Assembly (NCBI GenBank): GCA_020160935.1
Contig: JAIUPL010000023.1
Coordinates: 1 to 64,000 of the forward strand
DNA from: Bacteroidota bacterium
GTDB taxonomy: Bacteria > Bacteroidota > Bacteroidia > Chitinophagales > Saprospiraceae
Direction of reading: 5' to 3'
Length of the DNA: 64,000 nt
In this document: piece after piece, positions 60,809 to 64,000 of the stretch
How the letters are laid out: the number at the start of each line of letters is the position of its first letter
Position numbering within the stretch: position 1 is the stretch's first letter
Position numbers and translations under genes: made by a program
Notes under the pieces: generated by a model
What the model saw: the letters and a program-made list of their open reading frames with translations, nothing else
Told to the model about the DNA's origin: nothing
The model's database searches: none

Positions 60809-61498
60809 ATGCAACGAAAATTTTTCTTCCCCGTGCTGATGTTCCTCTTCATTGCTTCGGCAGCCTCTGCACAATGGAATAACGTGATTGAAACGGAACG
60901 TATGATGTCGTTCGGTAGCCGCCCCGCCTTCCGAATGGAATTTCCCAATACGGATGCGGGACTGGTAGAAGACCTTTGGAAGGATTATGCCAAGAAAAAT
61001 TTTGGCGCCAAACTCAAAAAAGACAAAAAATCGGGCGAGTGGTCCGCGATGGATTTGAAATCGGCCATTATGGGCGACGATAAATTTGCCATTTATTCCA
61101 CAGTGGAAAAAAATGACAAAAATTCGGCCCTCACGGTATGGTTCGACGCCGGCTCTTATTTTCTCAACCGCCGCGACAATCCCGGCAACACGGAAGAAGT
61201 GAGCCGCGCCTTGCGCCAGTTTTATATCGATGTGCGCCGCGCAGGCATACAGGCCGAGTTGACCGCTGAAGAGAACAAACTGAAAGACCTGGACAAAAAG
61301 CAGAAAAACCTGCAAAAGGACAATGACGGCATGCGCAAGGACATCGATTCGTGGAAAGCCAAAATTGCCAAAGCCGAACAGGATATTGTGAACAACGAAC
61401 GTGAACAGGAACAAAACCTGGTAAACCAGGATGCACAGCGCCGCGCCATAGAGGCCGTTCGCCAACGCCTGAACAACGTGGAAAACGAGCGTAACTAA
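60809..61498 (+). CDS. Secreted protein with C-terminal coiled coil
   Basis: A 229-residue protein with a signal peptide (VLMFLFIASAASA). Residues about 25-145 are a compact domain (MMSFGSRPAFRMEFPNTDAG, DLWKDYAKKNFGAKLKKD). Residues about 150-228 are a long charged coiled coil (ELTAEENKLKDLDKKQKNLQ, RDIVNNEREQ-like to the end). The family is not recognised. It has its own promoter and is followed at once by an inverted repeat. Confidence 0.75.
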   Translation: MQRKFFFPVLMFLFIASAASAQWNNVIETERMMSFGSRPAFRMEFPNTDAGLVEDLWKDYAKKNFGAKLKKDKKSGEWSAMDLKSAIMGDDKFAIYSTVEKNDKNSALTVWFDAGSYFLNRRDNPGNTEEVSRALRQFYIDVRRAGIQAELTAEENKLKDLDKKQKNLQKDNDGMRKDIDSWKAKIAKAEQDIVNNEREQEQNLVNQDAQRRAIEAVRQRLNNVENERN

Positions 61499-61503
61499 AT
61501 CTC

Positions 61504-61616
61504 CGCGTACGCTACGCGTTGTGTACTTTGTGAAACCTTAGGGCCCTTTGTGGTAAAAAAATTTTAACCACGAAGTACACCAAGGTTTCACAAAGGACAC
61601 AACGTGTAGCGTGTAC
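61504..61616. repeat. Long inverted repeat, ACAAAGG/TTTCACAAAG type
   Basis: The arms CGCGTACGCTACGCGTTGTG and ACTTTGTGAAACCTT pair with AAGGTTTCACAAAGGACACAACGTGTAGCGTGTAC-like sequence, and an inner stem CTTTGTGGTAAAA pairs with TTTTAACCACGAAG. It begins 5 bp after the stop of the coiled-coil protein. Pairing is good but not perfect. Confidence 0.85.
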
Positions 61617-61720
61617 CTGCTTTAAGAAAAGAGCCCCGATTTCATGGTTGCTTGATAATGAGCAAGTTGGATCAATTTTCTTGAAAATTCCAGCGAAATT
61701 TTGCGCACATTTTGTTTTAA

Positions 61721-61759
61721 AACGAGCCTGAACGACCTGTTGCGTTCAGGCTCGTTTTT
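61721..61759 (+). terminator. Rho-independent terminator
   Basis: AACGAGCCTGAACG and CGTTCAGGCTCGTT form a 14-bp perfect stem with an 8-base loop, followed by TTTT. It would end transcripts from the coiled-coil gene. By symmetry it may also work on the other strand, where AAAACAAAATG lies next to it. Confidence 0.85.
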
Positions 61760-61862
61760 TAGGAGCGATACTTTTTTTTAGAAAACGGTCGTTTTTGAAA
61801 ACAAACGGCGTTTGAAATCTAAAAAGCCGACACGCAAAAAGTTGCAGGATGTCGAAAAATCA

Positions 61863-61896
61863 TTTGTGCATTTTAAAACAGAATCTTTTAACTTTG
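61863..61896 (+). promoter_or_regulatory. Candidate promoter upstream of dnaB
   Basis: TTTG at 61863-61866 is followed after 22 bases by TAACTTTG at 61889-61896. The spacing is a little long. It would give a leader of nearly 380 bases that includes the DnaA boxes and ends at dnaB. Confidence 0.4.
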
Positions 61897-62053
61897 TGTT
61901 TCCCAAAATCATATCAAAAACTTTTACACTGTGGAAAATTAACCCTGGCTTTACATTAAACACCTCCTGCACCGGCCCTTGCCAAGAGTCATAATGGCCT
62001 ACAATTCAAAGTGTTAAAATAATTTTCCCAACACCCAAAAGCCCTTTTTGGCA

Positions 62054-62141
62054 TGTGGATAACGCAAATACAATGTGGATAACTCCAATGGTTTTTACAC
62101 TTGTCAACAGTTTTCCGGGCAGTTTTCCACAGTTATCCACC
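62054..62141. promoter_or_regulatory. DnaA-box cluster, candidate replication origin or dnaB control region
   Basis: Two exact TGTGGATAA boxes (62054-62062 and 62074-62082) lie 20 bp apart in the same orientation. Inverted near-matches are TTTTCCACA at 62123-62131 and TTATCCACC at 62133-62141. The 61620-62053 stretch to the left is A/T-rich with no convincing gene, as an unwinding region would be. Together they resemble an oriC. Control of dnaB by DnaA is the alternative. Confidence 0.5.
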
Positions 62142-62247
62142 ATACGGATTGTTTGGAAAGTGAAAAAACAAGGGCTGCAAAGTAAGTTTGTAGCCGCGCT
62201 TCAAACCTTCTCACAGAACCCCTGATTCCAACGCACTAAATGAGTTC

Positions 62248-62273
62248 GGACTCAGGACTTACGACTCAGGACT
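62248..62273. repeat. Single-arm AGTCCTG heptamer tract
   Basis: GGACTCAGGACTTACGACTCAGGACT is a right-hand arm of the AGTCCTG family, identical in wording to the arms at 38.5 and 39.4 kb. No left arm or core is near. It ends seven bases before the dnaB start. Confidence 0.75.
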
Positions 62274-62279
62274 ATAACT

Positions 62280-64000
62280 ATGGATGAATCTAGCGGCAAT
62301 AATTCTTCTTATCCGTCGACCGGGCAGCGCAAGCAGCGCAATGCCAGCGGGGCCGACAATCTTTCCAATTACGTTTTTGGAAAGATACAGCCGCAGGCCA
62401 TACCTCTGGAAGAAGCGGTATTGGGCGCGCTAATGCTCGACCGCGATGCCTTGCCCATGGTGATGGACGCCCTGCGCCCCGAAAGTTTTTATGTAGAAGC
62501 ACATCAACTGATCTACCGCGCTATTATCCGGCTGTTTGAACGCTCCAATCCGGTCGATCTGCTCACCGTCACGGAAGAACTGCGCTCCAGCGGCGACCTC
62601 GACAAGGTGGGTGGGCCTTATCAACTCGTCGAACTCAGCAACCGCGTAGCCTCTGCGGCCAATATCGAGTACCACGCCCGCATCATCGCACAAAAACACA
62701 TCCAGCGCGAACTGATCAGCGTGAGCACCAAAACCATCAAAAACGCTTACGAAGACACGACCGACGTATTCGACCTGCTCGACGACGCCGAAAAGGGCCT
62801 GTTCGCCATTACCCAGAACAACCTCAGCCGCAGTTACGAAAGTATGGGCACGCTCAGCAGCAAGGTGCTCAAGATGATCGAGGAAGTGTCGAAAAAAACC
62901 GACGGTCTCACAGGTGTACCTACCGGCTTCACCGACCTCGACCGACTCACTTCCGGCTGGCAGCCCTCCGACCTGATTATTGTGGCGGCCCGTCCGGGTA
63001 TGGGTAAAACCTCGTTCGTACTGGCCGTAGCCCTCAATGCCGCCCGCGATTTCAACAAAGGCGTGGCGCTGTTTTCGCTCGAAATGGCCTCTACACAGTT
63101 GGTACAGCGCCTAATTTCGATGGAAGCCGAAATTTCCGGCTCCAAAATGCGCAATGGCAAACTCGAAGACTACGAATGGCAGCAACTGCAATCGACCGTC
63201 GAACGGCTCAATTCCGTGCCCATCTACATCGACGATACGCCCGCTATCAACATCTTCGAACTGCGCGCCAAATGCCGCCGCCTCAAACAACAACACGACA
63301 TTCAACTCGTCATCATCGACTACCTCCAACTGATGACCGGCGGCGGAGAAAGCACCAAAAACGGCAACCGCGAACAGGAAATTTCCAGCATCTCCCGTGC
63401 CCTGAAATCACTGGCCAAGGAACTGAGCGTGCCCGTCATCGCCCTGTCGCAGTTGAGCCGTGCCGTGGAAACGCGGGGTGGCAGCAAGCGGCCGCAGTTG
63501 AGCGATTTGAGGGAATGCGTTACGGGCGATACCTTGATTTCATTGTGCGATGGAACACGCCGCCCTATATCTGAGTGTGTGGGTGAGCGTCTGGAAGTCT
63601 GGTCTATTGATGTTCAGACACAAAAAATCGTTCCCCAAACGACCGATCTGATTTGGGAAGTTGGCACAAAGCCTGTATACCAAATCACCATGCAAAGCGG
63701 CCGCACACTCCGTGCTACTGCTGAACACCGGTTGCTAACCCTGGAAGGATGGAAAATACTGGGTACAATGGAAGCGGGACAACGAATTGCAGTGCCTCGA
63801 AAAACACCTGGTTCAGTCGCAAAAGAGGAGGCCGATGAACAGGAATTGATACTTCTCGCTCATATGATCGGCGACGGCAGTTATTTGTCGGGTCAACCTC
63901 TCCGGTACACCACTTCTTGTGAAGAGCATAGTTCAGTGGTGAAAAAGGCTGCTGAAATACGTTTTAACTGCACAGTTAACAGACACGAAGGAAAGGGGAA
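62280..64000 (+). CDS. dnaB: Replicative DNA helicase DnaB, interrupted by an intein (3' end outside window)
   Basis: The hexameric helicase of the replication fork. The frame is open from the ATG at 62280 to the window end. The N-terminal domain (about 35-140) has PLEEAVLGALMLDRDALP. The RecA-type core shows Walker A ARPGMGKTSFVLAVALNAA near residue 240, VALFSLEMAS, Walker B QLVIIDYLQLMTGG and ALSQLSRAVETRGGSKRPQLSDLRE. At residue 413 the helicase sequence is broken by an intein beginning CVTGDTLISL. The C-extein is not in the window, so the full length cannot be stated. The ATG sits just after a solo heptamer arm. Confidence 0.95.
   Translation, partial: MDESSGNNSSYPSTGQRKQRNASGADNLSNYVFGKIQPQAIPLEEAVLGALMLDRDALPMVMDALRPESFYVEAHQLIYRAIIRLFERSNPVDLLTVTEELRSSGDLDKVGGPYQLVELSNRVASAANIEYHARIIAQKHIQRELISVSTKTIKNAYEDTTDVFDLLDDAEKGLFAITQNNLSRSYESMGTLSSKVLKMIEEVSKKTDGLTGVPTGFTDLDRLTSGWQPSDLIIVAARPGMGKTSFVLAVALNAARDFNKGVALFSLEMASTQLVQRLISMEAEISGSKMRNGKLEDYEWQQLQSTVERLNSVPIYIDDTPAINIFELRAKCRRLKQQHDIQLVIIDYLQLMTGGGESTKNGNREQEISSISRALKSLAKELSVPVIALSQLSRAVETRGGSKRPQLSDLRECVTGDTLISLCDGTRRPISECVGERLEVWSIDVQTQKIVPQTTDLIWEVGTKPVYQITMQSGRTLRATAEHRLLTLEGWKILGTMEAGQRIAVPRKTPGSVAKEEADEQELILLAHMIGDGSYLSGQPLRYTTSCEEHSSVVKKAAEIRFNCTVNRHEGKG
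63516..64000 (+). mobile_element. DnaB intein with homing-endonuclease motif (partial)
   Basis: The first intein residue is Cys at 63516-63518, right after SDLRE of the helicase. Block A is CVTGDTLISLCDGTRR and block B is GRTLRATAEHRLLTLEGW, with the conserved T-x-x-H. IAVPRKTPG follows. ELILLAHMIGDGSYLSG (from about 63840) is the first LAGLIDADG-type motif, so the element carries a homing endonuclease domain and is not a mini-intein. The C-terminal splicing blocks lie beyond the window. Inteins at this region of DnaB are known in other bacteria. Confidence 0.93.

Noticed and set aside
61812-61994. 60-codon open frame upstream of dnaB (MKSKKPTRKK...)
   Set aside because: Very A/T-rich, lies in the presumed origin or leader region, has no recognisable family and covers the candidate dnaB promoter.
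1-64000. tRNA, rRNA or riboswitch genes
   Set aside because: No cloverleaf, rRNA core sequence or known riboswitch motif was recognised by eye; a covariance-model search would be decisive.

Overview
The window is chromosomal DNA from a member of the Bacteroidota, most likely a free-living polysaccharide degrader of the Saprospiria/Chitinophagia type. The evidence is a SusC/SusD pair with surface glycan-binding lipoproteins, type 9 secretion sorting domains of both kinds (a CHU_C type B tail and several type A tails), propeller-type LytS/LytTR signalling, a BshC bacillithiol ligase, and promoter boxes of the Bacteroidota form TAnnTTTG. No rRNA, tRNA, transposase, phage gene or CRISPR array was seen.

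Layout. 1-1.9 kb: an ECF sigma / anti-sigma / TonB-C operon. 2-9.9 kb: lytic transglycosylase, endonuclease III, an orphan PaaZ, a secreted CsgG-like protein and BshC. 10-16.2 kb: a 1599-residue secreted protein with ten 52-residue tandem repeats, and a secreted protein of unknown function. 16.4-21.7 kb: a CotH protein followed by a propeller histidine kinase and its LytTR regulator. 21.8-36.2 kb: methyltransferase, TMTC-like/TPR membrane protein, IlvE, FabD, YqgE, two AhpD-like paralogues, a DUF3179 protein, a TraB/GumN protein, a second ECF sigma module and a TonB-dependent-type outer membrane protein. 36.4-39.3 kb: a pullulanase-type GH13 and a DUF1080 lipoprotein. 39.8-56.5 kb: a beta-mannan/glucomannan utilisation locus. 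56.7-61.5 kb: CBS protein, universal stress protein, aldo/keto reductase, sigma-54 response regulator and a coiled-coil secreted protein. 61.6-64 kb: a region with DnaA boxes, then dnaB interrupted by an intein that runs off the window.

The utilisation locus can be read as a pathway. SusC/SusD and two related IPT/TIG surface proteins capture glycan. Secreted GH26 mannanase, GH9 glucanase and an SGNH acetylesterase cut and deacetylate it. A cytoplasmic cellobiose/mannobiose 2-epimerase then turns mannobiose into mannosyl-glucose, and GH130 splits this with phosphate into mannose-1-phosphate and glucose. The sugar transporter of the inner membrane and a local regulator are not in the window.

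The least expected feature is in the intergenic DNA. About nineteen long inverted repeats (roughly 90-260 bp each) sit between genes. Most have outer arms built from short tandem repeats of 7-10 bases, a middle stem of the type GTAGAGTACACC, and an innermost stem of the type ACCCTTGG. The three layers are combined in different ways. Most elements begin within about 15 bases of a stop codon, and several supply the last codons and the stop of the adjoining gene. Related single arms also occur. This looks like a modular family of mobile or recombining 3'-end hairpins and is the main lead for follow-up.
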